Source: JANQGH01 sp039177555
Lineage (GTDB): Bacteria; Pseudomonadota; Alphaproteobacteria; DSM-16000; Inquilinaceae
NCBI GenBank assembly: GCA_039177555.1
Contig: JBCDFV010000042.1
Span: 1 to 38,262, forward strand
Length of the DNA: 38,262 nt
Direction of reading: 5' to 3'
The position numbers and the translations under genes are program-made. Within the stretch, counting starts at the first letter, position 1, and every line of letters starts with the position of its first letter. The notes beneath the pieces are model-generated. The model ran no database searches. It had not been told where the DNA came from and saw only the letters and a list, made by a program, of their open reading frames with translations. Positions 18,466-27,573 of the stretch are shown in pieces.

Positions 18466-21400
18466 ATGAACAAGCCGAAATCCTTGCGCGCCCGTTTGAC
18501 GCTGACCACCGCCATGGCGGGGGCGATGGCCGGCGCCATACTGGCCGCCTATGGCGGTCGGGACGCCAATGCCGGCGTTTGCACGCCCGATTCCCCGAGC
18601 CCGGACTTCGTGTGCACCGGCGCGGCCGCGGCGACGGACGAGACGGAGTCCCTCCAAAACAACGGTCCGGTCACGGTCACCACCGCGACCGGCTTCGGCA
18701 TCGACACCTCGGTTACAGGCGGCGATGCGTTGACGATCACCGCCAAAGGCGGACTGACCTTTAACGACACCAACAGCGACGGATCGATCATCACGGGCGG
18801 CACTGACGGGATCGATGCCTTTAACGAAGACAGCGGCGCGCTGACAATCACCGCCAACGGGCCCGTCACCGGCGGGGCCGGAGGCAACGGCATCGATGCC
18901 TTCAACAGCGTCAACACCAACAGTCTGACGATTTCGGCGGCGGCTGTCAGTGGAGGTGTGGCGGGCATCGACGCCATCAACCTTGGCACCGGCGACCTCA
19001 CCATCACCACGTCAGGCACCGTGACCGCGGTATCGAACGACGGTATCGCCGCTCTCAACGGCGAAGGTGGCGCGCTGAACATCACGGCCGGCGAGACGGT
19101 CGCCGGCGGCACAAACGGCAACGGTATCGATGCCATTAACCTCGACACCGACACCACAAGCCTGACGATCTCAGCGGCGGGGGTCAGCGGCGGTACGACG
19201 GGCATCTTCGCCGACAATTTCGGCACGGGCGACCTCACCATCACCACGTCCGGCGCCGTCACTGGGGCATCGAACGACGGTATCAACGCTGACAATTCTA
19301 ACGGTGGCGCGCTACGCATCACGGCGGGCGACACGGTCTCCGCCGCACCGGTGGGGGGGGACGGTATCGTCGCGTACAACGATGTCGGCACCAGCAGCCT
19401 GACCATTTCGGCAGCGGGCGTCAGCGGCGGCAGCGAAGGCATTGACGCCGAAAATCGCGGCGCCGGCGACCTGACCATCACCACGTCCGGCGCCGTCACC
19501 GGGACATTGAACGACGGTATCGACGCCACCAACGAAAATGGCGGCGCGCTGAGCATCACGGCGGAGGCGACGATATCAGGCGGGATGGAGGGCGACGGCA
19601 TCGAAGCCGCCAACTCCACCGAAACCACCACCAGCCTGACGATTTCGGCAGCGGGGGTCAGCGGCGGATATCACGGGATCGTTGCCAAGAACTATGGCTC
19701 GGACGACCTTGAAGTGACCGCGACGGGCGCGGTGACCGCCGGCACGGGTGAAGGCATCGAGGCGCGGAATTACACCGGCGGTTCGCTCTCGATCACGGCG
19801 CTGGGCACCGTGTCGTCAGCGTCCTCCGACGGGATCTTCGCCAAGAACAATCCGGATACCGACAGCCTGACCATCTCGGCAGCGGGGGTCAGCGGCGGCC
19901 GGGCCGGGATCGTCGCCGACAATGACGGCGACGGAGATCTGCTCATCACCACATCCGGTGCGGTGACCGGGACGACGGGCAACGGCATCGAGGCCGACAA
20001 CAGCCGCGGCGGCGCGCTGAGCATCAGGGCGGAAGCGACGGTCACCGGCGGTTCGGGCGCCAACGGCATCGACGCCCAGAATGCCGGCGGCGGCACCAGC
20101 CTGACGGTTTCGGCGGCGGCTGTCAGTGGTGGCCGCCGTGGTATCGTAGCCACCAACAACGGCGACGGCGACCTCATCATCGCCGCGTCCGGCATTGTGA
20201 CCGGGGGATCGCAAGACGGTATCAAGGCGGACAACTTCAACGGCGGCGCGCTGAGCATCACGGCGGGCGAGACGGTCAGCGGCGGGACGACCGGCGCGGG
20301 CATCGCAGCCTTGAACGCTTCAGGCGGCAGCACCCTAACGATCTCGGCGGCGGCTGTCAGCGGCGGCGTTTTTGGCATCGATGCCGCTAATTTCGGCGAC
20401 GGCGACCTCCTCATCACGACGTCCGGTACAGTGACCGGGACATCGCAGGACGGCATCGAAGCGTCGAATCTGAACGGTGGCGCGCTGACCATCATGGCGG
20501 AACAGACGGTCACCGGCGGCGGCGACGGCATCAGCGCCGAGAACGATGCGGACGGGACCAGCCTGACGATCTCGGCGATGGGCGTCAGCGGCGGTGCGAA
20601 CGGCATCTCGGCCACCAACCAAGGCGCGGGCCTGCTGTCGATCACCGCCGACGGCACCGTGACGGCCGGCACCGGCGACGGCGTCAACGCGTTTTCCCAA
20701 AACCTGAACGCGCCGGGCATCATGATCTCCGCCACGAAGGTTGATGGCGCCCGATACGGCATCACCGCCAGCGCAAACGCCGGCGACATCACCATCATGG
20801 CCGGCGACACCGTCCGGGGCCGGGACGCGTCCGGCATCGCGGCCTTCCTGCCGGTGAGGGAGTCGACCGGCGACATCACCATCTCGGCGGCCGCCGTGGA
20901 TGGCGAGCGGTTTGGCATCTTCGCCCTCAACCGGTCCGCCGGCTCGATCTCCGTCACCGCCTCCGGCGCCGTGACGGGCAGGCAGGAGGACGGCATCAAG
21001 GTCAACGCAGGCTCGCCCAACGCCACGCAGGTGACGATCTCGGCGGCCGCCGTCCGCGGCCGCAACAGCGGCATCGTCGCCACCAATGACGGCACCGGCA
21101 ATCTGGTGATCACGGCCTCCGGCGCGGTCACGGGGACGTCGGGCTACGGGATCAAGGCCTCGAACGAAGCCGGCGGCGCGGTGATCATCACGGCGGAACA
21201 GACGGTCACCGGCGGCGGCGACGGCATCAGCGCCGAGAACGATGCCGACGGAACCAGCCTGACGATCATGGCGGCGGCCGTGAGCGGCGACGAGGACGGC
21301 ATAGAGGCCAAGAACGAGGGCTCCGGCGATCTCAGCATCACCGCCTCGGGCCCGGTGAGCGGCGGCAGCGAAGAGGGTATAGACGCGCGTAACTACAATG

Positions 21401-24400
21401 GCGGCAACCTGGCCATCGACGCGATGGACACCGTCACCTCCGACGATGCCGACGGCATCTACGCCAAGAATGGCGCCGGCACCGACAGGCTGACGATCTC
21501 GGCGGCCGGGGTCAGCGGCGGCCTAGCCGGGATCGTCGCCGACAATGACGGCGACGGCGACCTGATCATCACCACGTCTGGCGCCGTGACCGGGTCATCG
21601 AACGCCGGCATCGAGGCCAACAACAGCGGTGGCGGCGCGCTGAGCATCACGGCGGGCGACACGGTCGCCGGTGGCGCGACGGGCGACGGCATCAGCGCCA
21701 GTAACAGCGGCACCGATACCACCAGCCTGACGATTTCGGCGGCCGGCGTCAGTGGCGGAGCACACGGCATCATTGCTAGGAGCAGGGGCACGGGCGACCT
21801 GACGATCACGGCGGACGGCACGGTCACGAGCGGCGGCGCCGAAGGGATCGACGCCAGGATCAGCAATGCTGCCGGCGGCGGCGATATCATTGTCATGACC
21901 AACGACGTCAATGGCGGGGCGGCAGGGATCTCGGCGCTCCATGACGGCACGGGTTCGATCGAGATCACGGCCAACGGCACGGTGTTCGGCGGCCTGAGCG
22001 ACACGTCGACTGGCAGTGGGATCATCGCCCAGATCGAGAACGATACCAGCAACGGCGACATCACGATCACCGCCGACACCGTGACCAGCGAACAGAGCGG
22101 CATCCTCGTTCGCAACGAGGGTGCCGGATCGGTGACGGTCACGGCGGACGGTGCGGTAACAACAACAAGAGCGGGGAACAACAACGGCATCAGCGTCGAG
22201 AATCTCATCGATGGCGATGTCACGATCTCGGCCGCCTCCGTGGACGGTGCCAAGGCTGGAATTCTCGCATCGAACAGAGGCGACGGGTCGGTCTACGTCT
22301 CTGCGTCAGGCACGGTCACGGGCCGAGCGGGCGATGGCATTGTTGCCGTCGTTGCCTTCGGGAGCACCGGCCCCAACGTTAGCGTTGCGGCCAGCGATGT
22401 TCGCGGCGGCGAGAACGGCATCCTCGCTCAAAACACCGGCACCGGCTTCTTATCGATCACCGCCGGCAACGTAACGGGCGACCAGTTTGAGGGTGTCCGC
22501 GCAAGCCTGACCAACGGCACCGATGCGACCATTTCGGTCGACGACGTCAGCGCCGGACGCACCGGGATCTCTGCGCGAAACCGTGGCGATGGCTTGCTGT
22601 CCATCACGGCCGGCAACGTGACCGCCGGGCTTCGCGGCAGTGGCGACGGCATCAACGCCAGCCTCGACACGAACGGCGACGCCCTCACCATCTCCGCCGC
22701 CAGCGTGTCCGGGGCCAACAACGGCATAAACGCCGTCAGCGAGGGCTCCGGCGCGCTGTCAATCACCACCTCGGGTTTGGTCTCCGGCGCATCCGCCAAC
22801 GGCATCTTCGCCAAGATCGATAACCCAGCCAGCACGGCCAACCTGACGGTTTCGACCGCCGGGGTCACAGGCGCCAGGAATGGCATCTTGGCCAACCATC
22901 AGGGCCGGGGCGACATCATCATCTCCGCCAGCGGACTGGTGGAAGGGACCACCAATGACGGCATCACGATCGTCAACACGGCCGCCGGCGGCGCGGTCAC
23001 CATCGAGGCGGACGCGGTTGTCGGCGGCGGGTCGGGCATCCGGGCCGAACATCAGGGCACGGGCGCCCTGTCCATCACCGCCGACGGCGACGTGACGGGC
23101 ACGCTTTCGGATGGCATCCGGGCCGACGCCGAGTCGCTTGATGCGACACGGGTCACGGTTACAGCGCAATCGGTCTTCGGCGGGCAGAGGGGCATCGACG
23201 CGCGCAACAACGGCACCGGCCATTTGGAGGTCGTCGCCGAAGGCACGGTGACGGGGGTGCTGAACGAAGGCATCCGCGCCCGCATCACCAATGCCGACAG
23301 CAGCGGCGACCTGACCGTCGCGGCAGCAGACGTGTTCGGCGGCGACAACGGCATCTTGGCCACGAACGAAGGTGCGGGCGGTCTGAGCATCACCGCGTCC
23401 GGCACGGTCACGGGGATCTTGGGCGCCGGCATCGCGGCCACCAACAGTGCGGGCGGCGCGCTGAGCGTCGTGGCCGAACAGACGGTCACCGGCGGAACCG
23501 ATGGCATCAAAGCCGAGAACGGTGCGGACGGAACCACGCTGGCGATCACCGCGGCGGCGGTGAGCGGCGATGACAACGGCATCGAAGCCAAGAACGAGGG
23601 CACCGGCGATCTCAGCATCACCACCTCGGGCCCGGTGAGCGGCGGCAGCGAAGAAGGCATCGACGCGCGCAACTACAATGGCGGCAGCCTGACCATCGAC
23701 GCGATGGACAGCGTCACCTCCGACGATGCCGACGGCATCTTCGCCAAGAACAACGCGAATACTGACAGCCTGACGATTTCGGCGATGGGCGTCAGCGGCG
23801 GCAACAGCGGTATCCTTGCCACCAATGACGGCACCGGCGATCTGGTGATCACGGCCTCCGGCGCGGTCACGGGCGACGCGTCGTACGGCATCAAGGCCGT
23901 CTCGTCGGCGGCCAGTGGCAACCTGACGATTTCGGCGGCCGCGGTCAGCGGCGGCTTCACCGGCATCGAAGCCGACAATTTCGGCAATGGGGCCTTGTCG
24001 ATTTCGGCCAACGGCCCGGTAACCGGGCAGACCGGTTACGGGATTTCGACCTACACCAACTATAACGGCACCGGCATGACGATCGCGGCGGCGGACGTTG
24101 CCGGCGGCCAGGGCGGCATCAACGCCCGGAACAACGGCATTGGCGTGATGTCGATCGCCACGACGGGCACGGTTCTGGGCACCAACACGGACAGTGCCGG
24201 GATCGAGGTCTACAACAGCTCAAACGGCGGGAACCTGACGATCACGACGGCCGGCGTCGGCGGTGGCACGGACGGCATGTATGTCCGCAACTACGGCTCC
24301 GGCGCGCTGTCGATCGCCGCGTCGGGCACCGTCACCGGCACGCTGGGCGACGGCATCTTTGCCACCCACGGCAAGTACGGCACCGGCTTCACGCTTTCGG

Positions 24401-27400
24401 TCGTGGACGTCAGTGGCGGCACCGACGGCATCGATGTGGCGAGCAAGGGGTCGGGCCCCCTCGTTATCGAGGCCGCCTCGGTCACGGGCGGCGAGCGCGG
24501 CATTGCCGCGCGCAGTGAAGGCGCCGGCGGTTTGGCGGTGACCACGACCGGTCTGGTGTCCGGCGGCACGGGCGACGGCATGGAGGTGCGCAACCTGACA
24601 GGCGGCGATTTGAGCATCGTTGCAAGCCAGACGGTGATGTCGGTTGAGGCCGCCGGCATCCAGGCCTTCAACGAGGCCGGGACCGGCGCGTTGACGATCG
24701 AGGTGGCCGGCGTCAGCGGCGGCAATCGCGGTATTGCCGCAACGAACAACGGCAGCGGCGACATGGTCGTGACGGCCACGGGTCGGGTGACCGGCGGCAT
24801 GGGCACCGGGATCATCGCCGACAACATCAATGGCGGCGCGCTATCGATCACGACAATGGCAGAGGTCACGTCGGACAGGTTCAGCGGCATCGTTGCCTTC
24901 AACGCCTTTACCGGCACGAACCTGACGATTTCGGCCGCCGATGTCAGCGGTGCGGATGGCGGCATCGATGCCAGGAACTTCGGCGGCGGCACCCTCGCCA
25001 TCACCACGACCGGCAGCGTAACCGGCGGCGCGGGATACGGGATCTACGCGCAAAACGCCAATGGTGGCGCCATCAGCATCGATGCGGCCAATCCGGTGAC
25101 CGGCGGAACCTATGGAATTGCTGCCGTCAATCTGGCCGGCAGCACCGAGCTTATGGTCAATGCCGGCGATGTCCAGGGCGGCATCGACGCAATCCAGGTC
25201 GACAATCGTGGCACGGGCGACATGCAGGTCACGGTCAGCGGCATGGTTTCGGGCGGCACGGGTGCCGGTATCAACAACATCGACACCGATGCGCAAGGCG
25301 GCACGATCGAGGTGTTGGACACCGCCGCGCTGTCTTCGACGGCCGGGGTCGCGCTGCGGGACGGCGACGGCGGCACGCTGCTGCTGTCGCGGGGCGCGCT
25401 GGCCGGCGACGTGCTGATGGGCGGCGGCGGGGACGCTGTGGAACTGTTCGACGGGTCGGCGACCGGCAAGATCGACCTGGGCGCAGGCGACGACGCCATC
25501 GGCATCTTCGGCTCAGGCTTCGGCGGCGGCTGGGACGACAGCGATTTCAGCGGCACGTTCGACAACAATCTGGGCCAGGTGCTGGATCTGGATGGCGGCG
25601 ACGGCATCGACACGGTGGCGCTGTTCGGCGTCACGGCGGCCGCCCAGGCGTTGGGCGGCGGCACCGACATCGAGGCGCTGGCGCTGATCGGCGACACCTT
25701 GCTGCAGGCCAACAACGCCGACCTGACGGGTTTCGGCGCGCTGTTCATCGGCGACACATCGACCCTGCAGGCCGATGGCAACAGCCCGTCGGACAGCACC
25801 ACCGGGTCGCTGGGGAATGACGGCGTGATCGACCTGATCGACGGCGAAACCAACGACACGCTGACGATCGAGGGCGATTTCGCGGGCAGCGCGGGTTCGG
25901 TGCTTCAACTCGACTTCGACGCCGATGATGGCGGGGCGTCGGACAGTCTGATCGTCACGGGCGACGTGGCCGATGTGGCGGTCGGGCCCTTCTCGGTCGA
26001 GAACGAGCGGACGGGCATCGTGCTCAACGTCTTCAGCGACGGCAGGGGCAGTCGGACCGCCGGCGATGGCGTGCGGCTGGTCGACGTTGCCGGCATCGCC
26101 GATGCGGACGATTTCTTCCTGGTCGACGGTGAGTTCGACATCGGCATCTTCGATTATCGGCTGGTGTTCGAGGACGGCGCGTTCTTGCTGCGCGGGGACT
26201 TCTTCGAGCAGATCTACGCCTATGAGAACCTGCCGGGCGCGATGCAGACCATCGGCCTGGCCCTGACCGGCCAGTTGGTCGAACGGGTGGGTGTGCGGTC
26301 CGGTGCAGCCAGCACGTTGGCGGGCGCGGACGGCACCCCGGTGACGGGCGGCCAGCCGGTCGACACGGCCCTGTGGGCCCGCGCGGTCGGCCTGTCGCTC
26401 GAAAGCGACGGCGATATCGACAGCACGACGGGCGGCAGCTTTGAGCAGACCGTCGGCTTCATCCAGGGCGGGGGCGAGGTCGTGGTCAGCGAGGGCGCCT
26501 CGGGCCGGCTCTTGATCGGCGCGCTGGGCCATTGGGGCACCAGCAGCCAGGACCTGACCGACAACCGCGGCGACGACGCCGGCAGCACCAGCTTCGACTT
26601 CTATGGCGGTGGGCTGACGGCAACCTGGTACGGCACCGGCGGCCTCTATGTCGACGGGGTGGTCCAGTACACCGCCTATGACATCGACATCAATCCGGTC
26701 AGCCGGTTCGCGTCGGTCAGCACGGACGGCTACGGCATCGCGGCCTCGGGCGAGGTCGGCTATCGCATCCCGATCGGCGCGACGGCCGCCCTGGTGCCGC
26801 AGGCGCAGCTGACCTACCAGCATCTCGATTTCGACGACTTCACCGACCCGAACGGCGTGGCCGTCAGCCTGGATGATGGCGACAGCCTGGTCGGCCGGCT
26901 GGGCGTGGCGTTCGAGAACTCCGCGGCGATCGGCAGCGCCCTGGTGACCGGCTATGCCGAGGCCAATGTGCTGCACGATTTCCTGGGCGACAATTCCGTC
27001 ACCGCGACCGCCGGGGGCGAGCGGTTCGCCCTGAACCAGGATTTGGGCGGCACGTCGGTTGAGCTGGGCTTCGGCGGCACGGTCGCTGTGAGCCGGGGCG
27101 TATCGCTCTATGCCGAGGTCGATTACGCGCTGCCGCTGGATGGCGGTGTCCGGGGCGTGCAGGCCCTGGGCGGCATTCGGGTGAACCTGAACCCGCCGCC
27201 CCCGCCACCCCTGCCGGCACCGGTGATCGCGCCAGTGGCGGAGACGGCGTTCATCGTCTTCTTCGATTGGGACCGGGCCGACCTGACGTCTGAAGCCAAC
27301 CTGGTGCTGGACGACGTGGTGGTGGTTGCCAACCAGTCCGGCTACGCCTCGATCCGTCTGGACGGCTATACCGACCTGTCGGGCAGTGCGGCCTACAATC

Positions 27401-27570
27401 TGGGCCTGTCGGAGCGCCGGGCGAACGCGGTGGCCAACGGCCTGATCGCACGCGGCATCGCGCCGGACGAGATCGTTATCCGCGCCTTCGGCGAAGAGAA
27501 CCCGCTGGTGCCGACGCCCGACGGCGTGCGCGAACCCCAGAACCGCCGGGTGGAGATCTTCCTGGGTTAG
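18466..27570 (+). CDS. Giant OmpA-tailed autotransporter (array member 5, 3034 aa)
   Basis: The longest member. The start is the ATG at 18466 (MNKPKSLRARLTL, matching member 3), six bases after GGGGGG; a longer frame from 18292 adds only non-hydrophobic residues. The signal peptide has a doubled AMAG (AMAGAMAGAI) and ends ANA|G, followed by Cys-x10-Cys; I see no later cysteine. After the N-cap come roughly 85-90 passenger units to about residue 2280, often cycling through three flavours: LTISAAxVSGG, LTITTSGxVTG and ALxITAxxTVxGG. A cap (SRGALAGDVLMGGGGDAV, GGWDDSDFSGTFD), an autochaperone-like region, a barrel (about 2583-2908), a Pro linker and an OmpA-like domain (2923-3034; D2970, R2985) follow. 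It ends TAG, without the shared 3' flank, three bases from a convergent gene. Role unknown; a very long surface fibre fixed to the cell wall is inferred. Confidence 0.92.
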   Translation: MNKPKSLRARLTLTTAMAGAMAGAILAAYGGRDANAGVCTPDSPSPDFVCTGAAAATDETESLQNNGPVTVTTATGFGIDTSVTGGDALTITAKGGLTFNDTNSDGSIITGGTDGIDAFNEDSGALTITANGPVTGGAGGNGIDAFNSVNTNSLTISAAAVSGGVAGIDAINLGTGDLTITTSGTVTAVSNDGIAALNGEGGALNITAGETVAGGTNGNGIDAINLDTDTTSLTISAAGVSGGTTGIFADNFGTGDLTITTSGAVTGASNDGINADNSNGGALRITAGDTVSAAPVGGDGIVAYNDVGTSSLTISAAGVSGGSEGIDAENRGAGDLTITTSGAVTGTLNDGIDATNENGGALSITAEATISGGMEGDGIEAANSTETTTSLTISAAGVSGGYHGIVAKNYGSDDLEVTATGAVTAGTGEGIEARNYTGGSLSITALGTVSSASSDGIFAKNNPDTDSLTISAAGVSGGRAGIVADNDGDGDLLITTSGAVTGTTGNGIEADNSRGGALSIRAEATVTGGSGANGIDAQNAGGGTSLTVSAAAVSGGRRGIVATNNGDGDLIIAASGIVTGGSQDGIKADNFNGGALSITAGETVSGGTTGAGIAALNASGGSTLTISAAAVSGGVFGIDAANFGDGDLLITTSGTVTGTSQDGIEASNLNGGALTIMAEQTVTGGGDGISAENDADGTSLTISAMGVSGGANGISATNQGAGLLSITADGTVTAGTGDGVNAFSQNLNAPGIMISATKVDGARYGITASANAGDITIMAGDTVRGRDASGIAAFLPVRESTGDITISAAAVDGERFGIFALNRSAGSISVTASGAVTGRQEDGIKVNAGSPNATQVTISAAAVRGRNSGIVATNDGTGNLVITASGAVTGTSGYGIKASNEAGGAVIITAEQTVTGGGDGISAENDADGTSLTIMAAAVSGDEDGIEAKNEGSGDLSITASGPVSGGSEEGIDARNYNGGNLAIDAMDTVTSDDADGIYAKNGAGTDRLTISAAGVSGGLAGIVADNDGDGDLIITTSGAVTGSSNAGIEANNSGGGALSITAGDTVAGGATGDGISASNSGTDTTSLTISAAGVSGGAHGIIARSRGTGDLTITADGTVTSGGAEGIDARISNAAGGGDIIVMTNDVNGGAAGISALHDGTGSIEITANGTVFGGLSDTSTGSGIIAQIENDTSNGDITITADTVTSEQSGILVRNEGAGSVTVTADGAVTTTRAGNNNGISVENLIDGDVTISAASVDGAKAGILASNRGDGSVYVSASGTVTGRAGDGIVAVVAFGSTGPNVSVAASDVRGGENGILAQNTGTGFLSITAGNVTGDQFEGVRASLTNGTDATISVDDVSAGRTGISARNRGDGLLSITAGNVTAGLRGSGDGINASLDTNGDALTISAASVSGANNGINAVSEGSGALSITTSGLVSGASANGIFAKIDNPASTANLTVSTAGVTGARNGILANHQGRGDIIISASGLVEGTTNDGITIVNTAAGGAVTIEADAVVGGGSGIRAEHQGTGALSITADGDVTGTLSDGIRADAESLDATRVTVTAQSVFGGQRGIDARNNGTGHLEVVAEGTVTGVLNEGIRARITNADSSGDLTVAAADVFGGDNGILATNEGAGGLSITASGTVTGILGAGIAATNSAGGALSVVAEQTVTGGTDGIKAENGADGTTLAITAAAVSGDDNGIEAKNEGTGDLSITTSGPVSGGSEEGIDARNYNGGSLTIDAMDSVTSDDADGIFAKNNANTDSLTISAMGVSGGNSGILATNDGTGDLVITASGAVTGDASYGIKAVSSAASGNLTISAAAVSGGFTGIEADNFGNGALSISANGPVTGQTGYGISTYTNYNGTGMTIAAADVAGGQGGINARNNGIGVMSIATTGTVLGTNTDSAGIEVYNSSNGGNLTITTAGVGGGTDGMYVRNYGSGALSIAASGTVTGTLGDGIFATHGKYGTGFTLSVVDVSGGTDGIDVASKGSGPLVIEAASVTGGERGIAARSEGAGGLAVTTTGLVSGGTGDGMEVRNLTGGDLSIVASQTVMSVEAAGIQAFNEAGTGALTIEVAGVSGGNRGIAATNNGSGDMVVTATGRVTGGMGTGIIADNINGGALSITTMAEVTSDRFSGIVAFNAFTGTNLTISAADVSGADGGIDARNFGGGTLAITTTGSVTGGAGYGIYAQNANGGAISIDAANPVTGGTYGIAAVNLAGSTELMVNAGDVQGGIDAIQVDNRGTGDMQVTVSGMVSGGTGAGINNIDTDAQGGTIEVLDTAALSSTAGVALRDGDGGTLLLSRGALAGDVLMGGGGDAVELFDGSATGKIDLGAGDDAIGIFGSGFGGGWDDSDFSGTFDNNLGQVLDLDGGDGIDTVALFGVTAAAQALGGGTDIEALALIGDTLLQANNADLTGFGALFIGDTSTLQADGNSPSDSTTGSLGNDGVIDLIDGETNDTLTIEGDFAGSAGSVLQLDFDADDGGASDSLIVTGDVADVAVGPFSVENERTGIVLNVFSDGRGSRTAGDGVRLVDVAGIADADDFFLVDGEFDIGIFDYRLVFEDGAFLLRGDFFEQIYAYENLPGAMQTIGLALTGQLVERVGVRSGAASTLAGADGTPVTGGQPVDTALWARAVGLSLESDGDIDSTTGGSFEQTVGFIQGGGEVVVSEGASGRLLIGALGHWGTSSQDLTDNRGDDAGSTSFDFYGGGLTATWYGTGGLYVDGVVQYTAYDIDINPVSRFASVSTDGYGIAASGEVGYRIPIGATAALVPQAQLTYQHLDFDDFTDPNGVAVSLDDGDSLVGRLGVAFENSAAIGSALVTGYAEANVLHDFLGDNSVTATAGGERFALNQDLGGTSVELGFGGTVAVSRGVSLYAEVDYALPLDGGVRGVQALGGIRVNLNPPPPPPLPAPVIAPVAETAFIVFFDWDRADLTSEANLVLDDVVVVANQSGYASIRLDGYTDLSGSAAYNLGLSERRANAVANGLIARGIAPDEIVIRAFGEENPLVPTPDGVREPQNRRVEIFLG
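21301..21470 (+). repeat. Internal direct repeat of the member 5 passenger (copy 1)
   Basis: It aligns without gaps to 23581-23750 (offset 2280 bp, 760 codons), at about 93% identity by eye. The encoded segment includes GPVSGGSEEGIDARNYNGG. Confidence 0.88.
22801..23028 (+). repeat. Passenger block shared between members 3 and 5 (copy 2)
   Basis: Counterpart of 7985-8212 in member 3. Beyond the block the match to member 3 resumes at 23113 against 8996, i.e. after skipping 699 bp of member 3. Confidence 0.9.
23581..23750 (+). repeat. Internal direct repeat of the member 5 passenger (copy 2)
   Basis: Counterpart of 21301-21470. The following segment (23806 onward, NSGILATNDGTGDLVITASG) resembles 21061 onward, which lies before copy 1, so repeat order has been shuffled. 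Confidence 0.88.
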
Positions 27571-27573
27571 GGT

